DNA of 64,000 nt. Source: JAEZDP01 sp964430855 (GTDB taxonomy: Bacteria; Acidobacteriota; Vicinamibacteria; Vicinamibacterales; Vicinamibacteraceae). Below, piece after piece: positions 54,481-63,569 of this stretch. A program made the position numbers and the translations under genes. The stretch is taken from assembly GCA_964430855.1 (NCBI GenBank), contig CAYSHC010000010.1, positions 4,346 through 68,345 of the forward strand, read 5' to 3'. How positions within the stretch are numbered: position 1 is the first letter of the stretch; every line of letters begins with the position of its first letter. The notes beneath the pieces were generated by a model that did not search any database, was not told the DNA's origin, and saw only the letters and a program-made list of their open reading frames with translations.

Positions 54481-56076
54481 ATGCCTTCAGCACTCATCTC
54501 CGTTTCCGACAAGTCCGGCATCGTCGACTTCGCCCGCGGCCTGGCGGCCCTCGGCATCGAGCTGCTCTCCACCGGCGGCACCGCCCGTGCCCTCCGGGAG
54601 GCGGGGCTGGCCGTCACCGACGTGGCCGAGCGCACCGGGTTTCCCGAGATGCTCGACGGCCGCGTGAAGACCCTGCACCCGCGCATCCACGGCGGCATCC
54701 TGGCCAGGCGCAACCGGCCGGACGACCTGGCCGCCCTGGCCGGGCACGGCATCGGCCTCATCGACCTGGTCGTCGTAAACCTCTACCCGTTCGCGAAAGC
54801 GGCAGCTGACCCGTCCACGGGGTTCGACGCGCTGATTGAGGAGATCGACATCGGCGGGCCCAGCATGGTGCGCGCCGCCGCCAAGAACTTCCGCGACGTT
54901 CTCGTGGTGGTGGACCCGGCCGACTATCCGCGCGTGCTCGAGAGCCTTGCGGACGGCGCGTCGCCGTCGCTCGCCCTGCGCTTCGATCTGGCGCGCAAGG
55001 CCATCGCGCACACGGCGGCCTACGACCGGACCATCGCCGACGAACTGCAGCACGTGAGCGTGTCGGGCGATGCCGCCACGCGCGTCCCCTTCGACGCGCG
55101 CCCGCTCTTTGCGGCGTCGGCGTCGCTGGACCTCTCGCTGGTCCGCACCCTCCGCTACGGCGAGAACCCGCACCTGGCGGCCGCCTGGTACGCCGACGGC
55201 AGCCGCAGCGGCTTCGGCGCCGTGCAGCTGCACCAGGGCAAGGAGCTCAGCTTCACGAACCTGCTCGACCTCGACGCTGCCGCGCGCATCGTGCTCGAGT
55301 TCGACGAGCCGGCCGCCAGCGTCATCAAGCACACCAACCCGTGCGGCGTGGCCACGGGCAGCGACGCGGCCGACGCCTACGTCCGCGCCCGCGAGGCCGA
55401 CCCCGTCTCGGCCTTCGGCGGCATCGTCGGCATCAACCGCGTGGTGGACGAAGCCGTCGCGTCGGCGATCGTCTCGACGTTCATCGAGGCCGTCGTGGCG
55501 CCCTCGGTCACGCCCGGGGCGCTGGCCATCCTCGCGCAGAAGAAGAACCTGCGCGTGCTGACGACGGACTTCGACGTGCTGCGCGCCCACGCGGGCATCG
55601 AGTGGCGCTCGATCCTGGGCGCCATGCTCGCCCAGCAGCGCGACCGCGTCGACGAGGCGCGCGAGGGCTGGCCGCCCGCCGGCGGCGAGACACTGCGCGT
55701 GGTGACAAACCGCGCGCCGACGACCGAGGAGTGGCAGGCGCTGCGATTCGCCTGGCGCGTCTGCGCGCACGTCAAGTCGAACACGATCATCTTCACGAGC
55801 GCCGACCGGACGCTCGGCATCGGCGCCGGCCAGATGAGCCGCGTGGACGCCGTGAAGGTCGCGACGATGAAGGCAGGAGCCGAGGCGCTGCGCGGCTCGG
55901 TCGTCGCATCCGATGCGTTCTTCCCGTTCCGCGACGGGCTGGACGCGGTCGCCGCGGCGGGCGCGACGGCCGTCGTGCAGCCTGGCGTGTCGGTGCGCGA
56001 CCAGGAGGTGATCGACGCGGCCAACGAGCACGGCCTCGCCATGGTCTTCACCGGCCGTCGGCACTTCCGCCACTGA
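54481..56076 (+). CDS. purH: Bifunctional AICAR transformylase/IMP cyclohydrolase
   Basis: 531 residues, last two steps of IMP synthesis. The cyclohydrolase part has ALISVSDKSGIVDFARGL, LLSTGGTARALREAGL and GRVKTLHPRIHGGILARR. The transformylase part has LRYGENPHLAAAWY, KELSFTNLLDLDAA, IKHTNPCGVATG and the ending FFPFRDGLDAVAAAG. ATG 54481 gives the standard N-terminus. It converges on hldE; a palindromic element begins 9 bases after its stop. Confidence 0.97.
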   Translation: MPSALISVSDKSGIVDFARGLAALGIELLSTGGTARALREAGLAVTDVAERTGFPEMLDGRVKTLHPRIHGGILARRNRPDDLAALAGHGIGLIDLVVVNLYPFAKAAADPSTGFDALIEEIDIGGPSMVRAAAKNFRDVLVVVDPADYPRVLESLADGASPSLALRFDLARKAIAHTAAYDRTIADELQHVSVSGDAATRVPFDARPLFAASASLDLSLVRTLRYGENPHLAAAWYADGSRSGFGAVQLHQGKELSFTNLLDLDAAARIVLEFDEPAASVIKHTNPCGVATGSDAADAYVRAREADPVSAFGGIVGINRVVDEAVASAIVSTFIEAVVAPSVTPGALAILAQKKNLRVLTTDFDVLRAHAGIEWRSILGAMLAQQRDRVDEAREGWPPAGGETLRVVTNRAPTTEEWQALRFAWRVCAHVKSNTIIFTSADRTLGIGAGQMSRVDAVKVATMKAGAEALRGSVVASDAFFPFRDGLDAVAAAGATAVVQPGVSVRDQEVIDAANEHGLAMVFTGRRHFRH

Positions 56077-56084
56077 CGCCGATC

Positions 56085-56110
56085 GGTAGGGACGGCTCCC
56101 CGAGCCGTCC
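56085..56110. repeat. Palindromic element, left side of assembly gap
   Basis: GGTA followed by GGGACGGCTC, loop CCC, GAGCCGTCC, running into the N stretch. Same arms as the copies at 27673-27700 and 56267-56292; the loop differs. Confidence 0.85.
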
Positions 56111-56210
56111 NNNNNNNNNNNNNNNNNNNNNNNNNNNNNNNNNNNNNNNNNNNNNNNNNNNNNNNNNNNNNNNNNNNNNNNNNNNNNNNNNNNNNNNNNN
56201 NNNNNNNNNN
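56111..56210. other. Assembly gap (100 N)
   Basis: Exactly 100 N, a conventional placeholder for a gap of unknown size. Both edges are halves of the palindromic element (CGAGCCGTCC on the left, CCGAGCCGTCC on the right), so the missing sequence is probably a repeat array that the assembler could not resolve. Confidence 0.98.
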
Positions 56211-56266
56211 CCGAGCCGTCCGCGTCGACGCTCTTCGCTTAGTGGCAGAGAAGGTCGGGCTCGGAA

Positions 56267-56292
56267 GGACGGCTCTCCGAGCCGTCCCTACC
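56267..56292. repeat. Palindromic element forming the end of hldE
   Basis: GGACGGCTC, loop TCC, GAGCCGTCC, then CTACC. The CTA at 56288-56290 is the TAG stop of hldE on the minus strand, so the element's conserved GGTAG edge supplies the stop codon. Between the gap and this copy lie about 45 bases of unrelated sequence (56222-56266). Confidence 0.85.
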
Positions 56293-57289
56293 GGAGTTGG
56301 GCGCGCAGGTCGTCGGCGGTGACGGCGACGGTGCCAAAGCGCGTCACCGCCAGGCCGGCCGCCTCGCTCGCGAGGGCTGCCGCGTCGGCCAGCGTGGCGC
56401 CCGCGGCGAGGGCGAGCGCGAGGGTGGCGATGACCGTGTCGCCCGCGCCCGTGACGTCGGCAACTTCGCGCGCGGCAGCCGCGAGCGCGCGCTCCACGGG
56501 CGCGCCATTGGCGGCGCCGTCGAGCACCCACATCCCGTGCTCTCCCCTCGTGATCACGACGGACGTGCACTGGAGGCGCCGCTGAAGTGCGCGCGCCGCC
56601 TCGCGGGCGTCGTCGTCAGTGCGGATGCGCCGGTGCGTGGCGGTCTCGGCTTCCGCCTGGTTGGGCGTCACGAGCGTGACGCCGTGGTACAGCCCGAGGT
56701 GCGGGATCTTCGGGTCGACCAGCAGCGGCCGGCGGGTCGCGTGCGCCACGCCGCGCGCCGCATCCATGCAGCCGGCGGTGACGCACCCCTTCAGGTAGTC
56801 CGACACGATGATCACGTCGGCCTGCTCGCCGTAGCGCGTCACCAGCGAGGCGACCCGGCTGGCCGCCCTGTCGTCCACCTCGTCGTCGGCCTCGTAGTCC
56901 ACGCGCGCCACCTGCTGCTGCCGGGCCGTGACCACGCGCATCTTGCGCGTGGTCGGGCGCGTCTCGTCCACGACCAGGCCATCGGTGCCGACGCCCGCGT
57001 CGGCAAGCATCTGCCGCAGCCGCGCGCCAGCCTCGTCGGCCCCGACCACGCCGACGAGCGAAGCGTCGCCGCCGAGCGCGGCCACGTTCAGCGCCACGTT
57101 CGCGGCGCCTCCCGCGCGGTACTCGTCGTGGTCGTGCGTCACCACCGGGACAGGCGCCTCTGGCGACAGCCGGTGCACGCGCCCGACGAGAAAGTGATCG
57201 AGCATGACGTCGCCGACGACGAGCACATGGCGGCCGGCGAAGGCGTCGACCATGGCGAGGAGGTCGTGGTGCGGGCGGGGCGCCGTCAT
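56288..57289 (-). CDS. hldE: D-glycero-beta-D-manno-heptose-7-phosphate kinase (HldE/RfaE1 domain)
   Basis: 333 residues, PfkB/ribokinase family. HVLVVGDVMLDHFLVGRVHRLSPEAPVPV is represented by its core GDVMLDHFLVG; EYRAGGAANVALNVAALGG, VDPKIPHLGLY and TGAGDTVIATLALALAAG complete the sugar and ATP sites. It is the kinase half only; the nucleotidyltransferase half of enteric HldE is absent and should be a separate gene (hldC/rfaE2). It works after GmhA (39092-39697). ATG 57289 shares a base with the upstream stop (TGATG). Confidence 0.9.
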   Translation of the reverse strand: MTAPRPHHDLLAMVDAFAGRHVLVVGDVMLDHFLVGRVHRLSPEAPVPVVTHDHDEYRAGGAANVALNVAALGGDASLVGVVGADEAGARLRQMLADAGVGTDGLVVDETRPTTRKMRVVTARQQQVARVDYEADDEVDDRAASRVASLVTRYGEQADVIIVSDYLKGCVTAGCMDAARGVAHATRRPLLVDPKIPHLGLYHGVTLVTPNQAEAETATHRRIRTDDDAREAARALQRRLQCTSVVITRGEHGMWVLDGAANGAPVERALAAAAREVADVTGAGDTVIATLALALAAGATLADAAALASEAAGLAVTRFGTVAVTADDLRAQLR

Positions 57290-58494
57290 CAGACGACGGG
57301 GCGGGGTAGGGCCTCGCTGCGCTCGGAGGCGAAGGGCAGCGTCAGGAGCACGAGGAGCAGCATCAGGAACTCGGAGTCGCCGAAGTTGTACTCGAAGAGC
57401 CCGGCAGCCAGCATGGCGGCCAGGCTCGCGAGGCCCCCGGCGGCCAGGGTGCGGGTCTGGCGGCTCCGCCCGTTGACAAACCGCGCGTGGAGTTCCCGGC
57501 CGGCGGTCCAGACGAACCAGCACCACACGACGAGCGCCACGAGCCCGCGCTCGGCGGCAATCTGCATGGGCACGTTGTGCAGGTGGACGTTGAGATCCTG
57601 CACGGCCTCCGGCACGCGGTACTGCGTGTAGACCTGCTTGACCTGATCGGGGCCGACGCCGGTCAGCGGGTGGTCTTCGACCATCGCCGCACCGGACTTC
57701 AGCATGGCGACGCGGTCGCGGTTGGTCGGGTCCTTGAGGTCGAAGATCGAGTAGACGCGATCGGTGATCGACGGCGGGGCCAGGATGACGGCGACCGCGA
57801 AGGCCGCGGGCAGCAGCGCCACGAGCCGGCGGTCGCGCATCATCAGCAGCACCGCCAGGCCGACGCCCACGCCCACCCAGGCGCTGCGGGTGAAGGTAAG
57901 GCCCAGCGCGACGAGCACGGCCGGCAGGACGACAAGCGGCCACGTGCGGTCACGAGGCTCGAAGATCAGGCGGGCGGCCGTCGCGCAGGCCACGAGCATC
58001 AGCGTGCCCGAGTAGGTCATGTAGTGCGACAGCGCGCCTTCGGGACGCCGGCCCAGGTTGTCGAACTGGAGGAACCCGTACTGGAAGAGCCCCACGAGCG
58101 CGCTCGCGGCGCCGACGCCGATGATGACCGACGCGAAGGTGTGCGCCCGCGAACCCCGCGCCAGCCTGTAGACCAGCGGGATGATGAGGAAGAGGACGAG
58201 CTGCTTGGAGTCGACAAGGCTGAGGCGCGGGTTTACCGACATCGCCGCCGACAGGAGCGTGGCGCCCGCGTAGGCCACCAGCGGCCAGAAGATCGGCGGA
58301 GCCTCGAACCGCTCGTGGCGCAGCCCGAGGAGGGCGCCCCAGCAGAGCATCGTGAGGGCGAGCAGGATGCCCGAGGCGGCCACCGAGAGCTGCAGCGCGG
58401 CCACGAAGCAGAGCAGGACCGACAAGGAGAGCGTCTCCAGGCGGTCCATGCGTCCTGTCCGCAGTGCCGGCGCGGTCATCGTGTCGCTCGTCAT
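57289..58494 (-). CDS. O-antigen ligase family protein (WaaL-like)
   Basis: 401 residues, about 11-12 membrane helices. Before the last helices there is HPLTGVGPDQVKQVYTQYRV and then NVHLHNVPMQIAAERGL, the conserved periplasmic His-Asn-Glu region of WaaL. A membrane-spanning TFTRSAWVGVGVG (Arg in motif) is also typical. It probably joins O-antigen to lipid A-core. Coupled to the heptosyltransferase gene by ATGA and to hldE by TGATG, forming an LPS core module. Confidence 0.85.
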   Translation of the reverse strand: MTSDTMTAPALRTGRMDRLETLSLSVLLCFVAALQLSVAASGILLALTMLCWGALLGLRHERFEAPPIFWPLVAYAGATLLSAAMSVNPRLSLVDSKQLVLFLIIPLVYRLARGSRAHTFASVIIGVGAASALVGLFQYGFLQFDNLGRRPEGALSHYMTYSGTLMLVACATAARLIFEPRDRTWPLVVLPAVLVALGLTFTRSAWVGVGVGLAVLLMMRDRRLVALLPAAFAVAVILAPPSITDRVYSIFDLKDPTNRDRVAMLKSGAAMVEDHPLTGVGPDQVKQVYTQYRVPEAVQDLNVHLHNVPMQIAAERGLVALVVWCWFVWTAGRELHARFVNGRSRQTRTLAAGGLASLAAMLAAGLFEYNFGDSEFLMLLLVLLTLPFASERSEALPRPVV

Positions 58495-59576
58495 CCTTTC
58501 CTGTCGGCCGCGTCACGCGCCCGCGACAGGGCACGCTCGGCCGCGGCGAGCACCGCGTCGACGCTGATGCGCGTCAGGCAGCGGAAGTCTCCCGGCACAC
58601 ACACCCGCTGCTCGCACGGGCGGCAGGGCAGGTCCGGCACCTCCACCGCCTCGTGTACCAGCGAGGGATGGCGCCAGGGTGCCGATCGCACCGGCAGCGT
58701 CGGTCCGTACAAGCCGACGATCGGCGTCTGCGTCGTTGCCGCCACGTGGAGCGGCCCGCTGTCGCCGCCGATGTACAACGCTGCCCGCGCGATCAGCGCG
58801 CGCAGTTCGTCGAGTGACGTGTCGCCGGTGACGACCGCACCGGCACGCCCGGAGAGGCGCGCCGTCGCTGCCATGGCGACGGCATCGGCGGCATCCGCCT
58901 CCGAAGGGCCAGACGTCAGGATGATACGACGATCCGGGAAGGATGACGAGAGCCGCGCGGCCAGCTCGGCAAATGACTCCAGCGGCCATCGCCGGAACAC
59001 ATTGCCCGCGCTGACGTGCATGACGATGGGCGCCGCAGGGTAGCCGGGCGGCAGCGAGGCAAGCCAGGCGTCGATGCGCGGGGCGGCATCCGGCGCCTCC
59101 ACCATCTCGACCGCGTCCCGTGCCGGGTCGGGTTCCTCGCCGGGCAGCAGCGGGCCGAGGATGTCCCACTGGTTGCGCACCGAGTGCCGCGGCCGCAGAT
59201 CGGGCGCGCGATGGACCTGCTCGGTGTACGCCCACGCGCGGCCGCGGCCCGTATAGCCCAAGCGGCGCGGCGCCCGGCTCATCCACGTGAGCAGTGCGGC
59301 CCGCGGCCCGCCATGCATGTCGATGACGACGTCATATCGGGAGCGCCGGAGGCGCAGGCCGAGCGCGAGATCGGTACGCACCCTCGCCAGGCCGCGTTGC
59401 CGCTCGATGACGATGACCTCGTCGAGGTGGGGGCTGTGCGCGACGATGGGTGCCGCGGCGCGTTCGACGAGATAGGCAAGGTGCGCCTCGGGCCAGGCGC
59501 GGCGCAACGCGCGCACCACCGGTGTCGTGAAAACGACATCACCCACGAGACGGAGTCGAATGACGAGGATTCGCAC
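58491..59576 (-). CDS. Family 9 glycosyltransferase (ADP-heptose:LPS heptosyltransferase)
   Basis: 361 residues. VIRLRLVGDVVFTTPVVRAL is the N-terminal acceptor-side signature, IVMHVSAGNVFRRWPLESFA and YIGGDSGPLHVAATTQTPIV bind the ADP-sugar, and DLPCRPCEQRVCVPGDFRC is a Cys-rich segment found in the heptosyltransferase II branch. The start is GTG 59576, with no obvious ribosome-binding site. First gene of the minus-strand LPS core operon, divergent from the TPR gene (64-base gap). Confidence 0.9.
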   Translation of the reverse strand: MRILVIRLRLVGDVVFTTPVVRALRRAWPEAHLAYLVERAAAPIVAHSPHLDEVIVIERQRGLARVRTDLALGLRLRRSRYDVVIDMHGGPRAALLTWMSRAPRRLGYTGRGRAWAYTEQVHRAPDLRPRHSVRNQWDILGPLLPGEEPDPARDAVEMVEAPDAAPRIDAWLASLPPGYPAAPIVMHVSAGNVFRRWPLESFAELAARLSSSFPDRRIILTSGPSEADAADAVAMAATARLSGRAGAVVTGDTSLDELRALIARAALYIGGDSGPLHVAATTQTPIVGLYGPTLPVRSAPWRHPSLVHEAVEVPDLPCRPCEQRVCVPGDFRCLTRISVDAVLAAAERALSRARDAADRKG

Positions 59577-59640
59577 CGGGCAGACAGACTACCCCGACCG
59601 GCAGCCCGCGCAGACCGGCAAACAGGGCCATAATCGTGAC

Positions 59641-61566
59641 ATGCGTTCCCTCCTGGTCGTCGTGGCCGTGACGGCCGGCCTGCTGTCGCCGACGGTCGCG
59701 CTCGCGCAGGCCCCCGACCGCTCCGCGGCCTACCTTGCGTTCCTCGAGGGCCGCCGCCTCGAGGCGGCCGGGCAGATCTCGCAGGCCATTGCCGCCTACG
59801 AGCGTGCCGCGCGGCTCGAACCCGACAGCGGCGTCGCCCTGGCCGAGCTGGCGCAACTGCACGCGCGGCAGGACCAGGCCGACGAAGCCCGCGCCGCCGC
59901 CGAGCGCGCGCTGAAGGCCGATCCGGACCAGGCCGACGCGCACTGGGTGCTTGGCATGCTGGCGCTGGCGTCGGCCGGGGCGGGGCGCGAGACCTCGGTG
60001 CCCAACCAGGCCGCGCTTCACGAGGCGATCGCGCATTTCACCAGGGCGTTGCCGGCGCGCGGGTACGACCCGAACGTCTACGTGAACCTCGGCCGCCTCT
60101 ACCTCCAGACCGACCAGCCGGACAAGGCCATTGAGCCGCTGTCCACGGCCTACAACCGCGACGCGGGCGCCCTGGAGGCAGGACTGCTGCTGGCCCAGGC
60201 CCACGAGCGTGCGGGCAACCGCGCGCGGGCGCTCGAGGTGGTGGACACCGTGCTCGACTCGGAGCCCCGGTTCTTCCGCGCACGTCTGTTCCAGGCCGAT
60301 CTCCTGGAGCGTGAACGACGCTGGGCGGAGGCGGCCGACGCCTACGCGCGGGCGTTTGCCGAGAACCCCAAGGCCACCGAGCTCCAGGTGCGCGAGGCGA
60401 CGGCGCTGCTCAATGCCGGGCGCGCCGCGGATGCGCGCGACGTGCTCGAGGCTGCCGTCGGCGCGCGACCGGCCGACCTCCAGGCCCGCTACCTGCTCGC
60501 GCAGGCGCAACGTGAGCTGGGTGACCTCGACGCCGCCGAGCAGACGGGCCTCGCGCTGCGCGAGCTGGCGCCCACCGACTCGCGAGGGCCCGTGGTGCTC
60601 TCGCAGGTCTACGCGGCACGCGGCGAGCACCAGCAGGTGATCGACGTGCTGACGCCGCTGCTCGAGGCGCGGGGCGCGTCGCTGGCGCCTGGCGCCGTGC
60701 TTGGGCTGACGCTGCGGCTCGCCACGGCGCATCTGGCGCTCGGACAGTTCGACAGCGGCATCCAGCTGCTCGAGGAGGCCCGCGGCTCCGGACGTGACGG
60801 TCTCGTGGACGCCTACCTGCTCCAGGCGCTCGTGGCCGCCCGCCGCTTCGACAGGGCGATCGCCGTCGGGGAGGCGGTGCGGGCCGCCCGGCCCGGCGAT
60901 CCCCAGCCGACGCGTCTCTACGCCCAGGCGCTGGCCGGCGCCGGACGTGTGGACGAGGCGGTCGCGCTCATGACGTCGCAGGCCGATGCCCGGCGCGACG
61001 ACGTGCTCGACGTCTCCACGCTGGCCAGCATCCTGTCGACGGCAGGGCGGCACGAGGCCGCCGCCGAGGCGCTGACGTCCCGCGAGGCGCGGTTTGCCGG
61101 GGCGGTGGAGTACTGGTTCCAGCGCGGTGCGGTGCACGAGCGTGCCGGCGACGTCGAGGCGGCGGAAGCCGCGTTCCGCAGGGCGCTCGCCCTCGACGAC
61201 AAGCACGCCCCGACACTGAACTACCTGGGCTACATGTACGCCGAGCAGGGCACCCGACTCGACGAGGCCGCCCGCCTCGTGCGGCAGGCGCTCGCGCTCG
61301 ACCCCGACAACGGCTCGTATCTCGACAGCCTCGGGTGGGTCTTCTACAAGCAGGGCAACTACGAGGAAGCCCGCCGCTACCTCGAGCGCGCCGCCGGGCT
61401 GCTCGTCACCAACTCCGTCATCCAGGACCACCTCGGCGACGCGCGTCTGGCCCTCGACGATGCCAGCGGGGCCATCGAAGCCTGGGAGCGCGCGCTGGCC
61501 GGTGATGGCGACTCGATCGACCCCGGGGCCATCAGGAGAAAGATTGAACGGGCGCGGCAGCGCTGA
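59641..61566 (+). CDS. TPR-repeat protein, periplasmic
   Basis: 641 residues. Signal peptide 1-22 (ends VALA). From about 30 to the end the protein consists of tandem 34-residue TPR helices (for example AYERAARLEPDSGVALAELA and YLDSLGWVFYKQGNYEEARR). It corresponds in position and type to the TPR gene upstream of lolB in Pseudomonas. Its last 23 bases overlap the lolB-like gene, whose ribosome-binding site lies inside it. The partner bound by the repeats is unknown. Confidence 0.9.
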   Translation: MRSLLVVVAVTAGLLSPTVALAQAPDRSAAYLAFLEGRRLEAAGQISQAIAAYERAARLEPDSGVALAELAQLHARQDQADEARAAAERALKADPDQADAHWVLGMLALASAGAGRETSVPNQAALHEAIAHFTRALPARGYDPNVYVNLGRLYLQTDQPDKAIEPLSTAYNRDAGALEAGLLLAQAHERAGNRARALEVVDTVLDSEPRFFRARLFQADLLERERRWAEAADAYARAFAENPKATELQVREATALLNAGRAADARDVLEAAVGARPADLQARYLLAQAQRELGDLDAAEQTGLALRELAPTDSRGPVVLSQVYAARGEHQQVIDVLTPLLEARGASLAPGAVLGLTLRLATAHLALGQFDSGIQLLEEARGSGRDGLVDAYLLQALVAARRFDRAIAVGEAVRAARPGDPQPTRLYAQALAGAGRVDEAVALMTSQADARRDDVLDVSTLASILSTAGRHEAAAEALTSREARFAGAVEYWFQRGAVHERAGDVEAAEAAFRRALALDDKHAPTLNYLGYMYAEQGTRLDEAARLVRQALALDPDNGSYLDSLGWVFYKQGNYEEARRYLERAAGLLVTNSVIQDHLGDARLALDDASGAIEAWERALAGDGDSIDPGAIRRKIERARQR

Positions 61567-62380
61567 GCGCCGCGCCGCCATCGCCGCGCTGGCGCTGCTG
61601 GCCGCCTCGCTCTCGGCCTGCGCCCCGCGGACGACGCGCGTGGCGCTGCCCGACGGCGACGGCGTCCCGCTGGCGGCAGCCGACGCGCGGGCGATCGCCG
61701 ACGCGGTGACTGCGCGCTGCGCCGCCGACGAGGCCCTCACGGCCGACGTCCGCGTGGGCGGCCAGGTGGACGGCGAACGCATCAGGGGCACGCTCCAGCT
61801 CGGCGTGGACGCGGACGGCTTGCGGATCGAGGGCGTGCCGCCGTTCGGCGCGCCGCTGTTCGTCCTCGCGGGGCGCACCGACGCCGCCACGCTGCTCTTC
61901 CCGCGCGACAACGCCTACGTTCCAGGCGCCCCGGTGGCGGCCCTCACCGAGGCCCTGATCGGCGTGGCCATCGGCCCGGCCGACCTGCGGATGCTGCTGT
62001 CGGGATGCGGCGTCTCGGTCAGCGATGTGCGGGCGGGCGCCCGGTTCGGCGAGTGGACCCGGCTCGACACGGGCGACGGCGCGCGCGTCTGGCTGACGAC
62101 CGGCGGCCCCGATGTCGCCGCCGCGGGCGCGCCGATCGTGCGCGTCGCCGAGACGGCGAGCTGGCGGCTCGATTACGCCCGGCGGGAAGGTGACGCCCCG
62201 TTGCGGGGGACGCTCGTGGCGTTGCGGGCACCCGACCGGACCCGCCTCTCGTTCGAGGTGGTCGCGCCCGAACGGCTGCCGTCGCTGCCGCCGGCGGCGC
62301 TGGAGGTCGTCGTCCCCGAAGGCGCACGGCCCGTGTCGCTCGACGACCTGCGGCGGCGGCGCGTGCTGGCCGACTCCTGA
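61544..62380 (+). CDS. lolB: Outer-membrane lipoprotein, LolB candidate
   Basis: 278 residues from TTG 61544, which has AGGAGA at 5 bases. A lipoprotein signal peptide ends in the lipobox LSAC (Cys26). The mature part has alternating strands such as RGTLQLGVDADGLRIEG, PPFGAPLFVLAGR and LLFPRDNAYV, then GVAIGPADLRMLLSGC, an arrangement like LolB and DUF4292 proteins. The order TPR - this gene - ispE - tRNA-Gln - prs equals the lolB locus of Pseudomonas. Sequence similarity alone would be too weak, so the name depends on synteny. Confidence 0.65.
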   Translation: MNGRGSAERRAAIAALALLAASLSACAPRTTRVALPDGDGVPLAAADARAIADAVTARCAADEALTADVRVGGQVDGERIRGTLQLGVDADGLRIEGVPPFGAPLFVLAGRTDAATLLFPRDNAYVPGAPVAALTEALIGVAIGPADLRMLLSGCGVSVSDVRAGARFGEWTRLDTGDGARVWLTTGGPDVAAAGAPIVRVAETASWRLDYARREGDAPLRGTLVALRAPDRTRLSFEVVAPERLPSLPPAALEVVVPEGARPVSLDDLRRRRVLADS

Positions 62381-62386
62381 CCGCCG

Positions 62387-63310
62387 ATGTACACCACCCG
62401 CGCGTTTGCGAAGCTGAACCTGGACTTGCGCGTCTCGGCGGCGCGGCCGGACGGGTATCACGACCTCGAGACGGTCTTCCAGACGATTGCGCTCGGCGAC
62501 ACGCTCACGCTGGCGCCGGCGCCGGGGCCGTTCCGGCTGACGTCGGACGCGCCGGGCCTCCCGCTCGGCGCCGACAACCTGGCGACGCGCGGCGCCCTTG
62601 CCGTTGCCGAGACGCTGGGACGCGGCCTGGATGGCTGGTGCCTGCATCTCGAGAAGCACGTGCCCGCCGAGGCGGGGCTCGGCGGCGGCAGTGCCGATGC
62701 GGTCGCCGCGGCGAGGCTGGTGCTCGCCGCGTTCGGGGTGGAGTGGCCCACGCGCCGCCTGGCGGCCCTGCTGGCACCGCTCGGTGCCGACGTCGCGTTC
62801 TTCGTCGAGGGCGGAACGGCCCTCGGCCGCGGCCGGGGCGACGTGCTGACACCGCTCGTCGACCTGCCCGACCATGCCGTCCTCGTCGCGCGGCCCGGCT
62901 TCGGCGTCTCCACGCGCGAGGCCTATGGCTGGTTCGACGCCGACCCGGCGCCGCCGGCGTCGACCCCGCGCACGGCGCCCGCCGCCGCGGCCGACTGGCC
63001 GGCCTACCTTGCTGCCTGCCGCAACGACCTCCAGCCGGCGGTCACCGCCCGGCATCCGGCGCTGCTCGAGGGGCTGGACCGGCTCGCGTCGGCGGGCGCG
63101 GCGCTCGCGATGATGTCGGGCAGCGGGTCGGCACTCTTCGGCCTGTTTCCTCCGGAAGTCGACCTCGATGCCGTGGCGGCGGGCTGGCCGTCCGGGTGGC
63201 GTCTGTGGCCGACGCGGACGCTGTCGCGCGAAGCCTACCGGGCGGCCACGGCCGTCGACGGTCCGCGCGGCGTCGTTCTCCCCTTGTTCGACGGCCCAGC
63301 CGTCGTGTAG
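62387..63310 (+). CDS. ispE: 4-diphosphocytidyl-2-C-methyl-D-erythritol kinase
   Basis: 307 residues, GHMP kinase of the MEP isoprenoid pathway. AFAKLNLDLRVSAARPDGYH is the N-terminal substrate site, VPAEAGLGGGSADAVAAARL the ATP-binding loop, and AMMSGSGSALFGLFP the C-terminal motif. It starts 6 bases after the lolB-like stop. A probable tRNA promoter overlaps its 3' end. Confidence 0.96.
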   Translation: MYTTRAFAKLNLDLRVSAARPDGYHDLETVFQTIALGDTLTLAPAPGPFRLTSDAPGLPLGADNLATRGALAVAETLGRGLDGWCLHLEKHVPAEAGLGGGSADAVAAARLVLAAFGVEWPTRRLAALLAPLGADVAFFVEGGTALGRGRGDVLTPLVDLPDHAVLVARPGFGVSTREAYGWFDADPAPPASTPRTAPAAAADWPAYLAACRNDLQPAVTARHPALLEGLDRLASAGAALAMMSGSGSALFGLFPPEVDLDAVAAGWPSGWRLWPTRTLSREAYRAATAVDGPRGVVLPLFDGPAVV

Positions 63311-63313
63311 GCT
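63284..63313 (+). promoter_or_regulatory. Possible promoter of tRNA-Gln/prs
   Basis: TTGTTC (63284-63289), spacer of 18 bases, TAGGCT (63308-63313). It overlaps the end of ispE and lies about 100 bases before the tRNA. Matches are moderate. Confidence 0.3.
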
Positions 63314-63409
63314 ATGGGTTTGCGCGTGGCCGCTTCGCCACCTCCGGGGAGCGGTGTGCGCAGGACGCAGGCGGGGTCAGCGGGCTCGCCGGCGCCGTAC
63401 GGTCGACGT

Positions 63410-63484
63410 TGGGGCGTCGCCAAGCGGTAAGGCACGGGACTTTGAATCCCGCATTCGAAGGTTCGAATCCTTCCGCCCCAGCCA
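63410..63484 (+). tRNA. tRNA-Gln (anticodon UUG)
   Basis: 75 bases with encoded CCA. Acceptor stem TGGGGCG pairs with CGCCCCA (63474-63480), discriminator G, CCA at 63482-63484. Anticodon stem CGGGA/TCCCG with loop CTTTGAA gives anticodon TTG. The T arm GAAGG-TTCGAAT-CCTTC is intact and the D arm contains AAGCGGTAA. Confidence 0.97.
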
Positions 63485-63569
63485 GCTTGGTCGTGTGGTC
63501 ACGGGCCCCGGGTCGAGCGGGCTGGTGAGGTTACCCCCCGACGCTCTGCAGCACTCGTAACGGACGGTC

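Noticed and set aside
56085..56292. Insertion sequence around the assembly gap
   Set aside because: No transposase fragment is visible on either side; only palindromes of under 30 bases are present.
56085..56292. Open frames crossing the N stretch on both strands
   Set aside because: They exist only because N runs do not encode stops; the flanking parts are shadows of purH and hldE.
59539..61911. 790-codon open frame on the minus strand
   Set aside because: Antisense to the TPR and lolB-like genes, no motifs, low-complexity Arg/Gly sequence.
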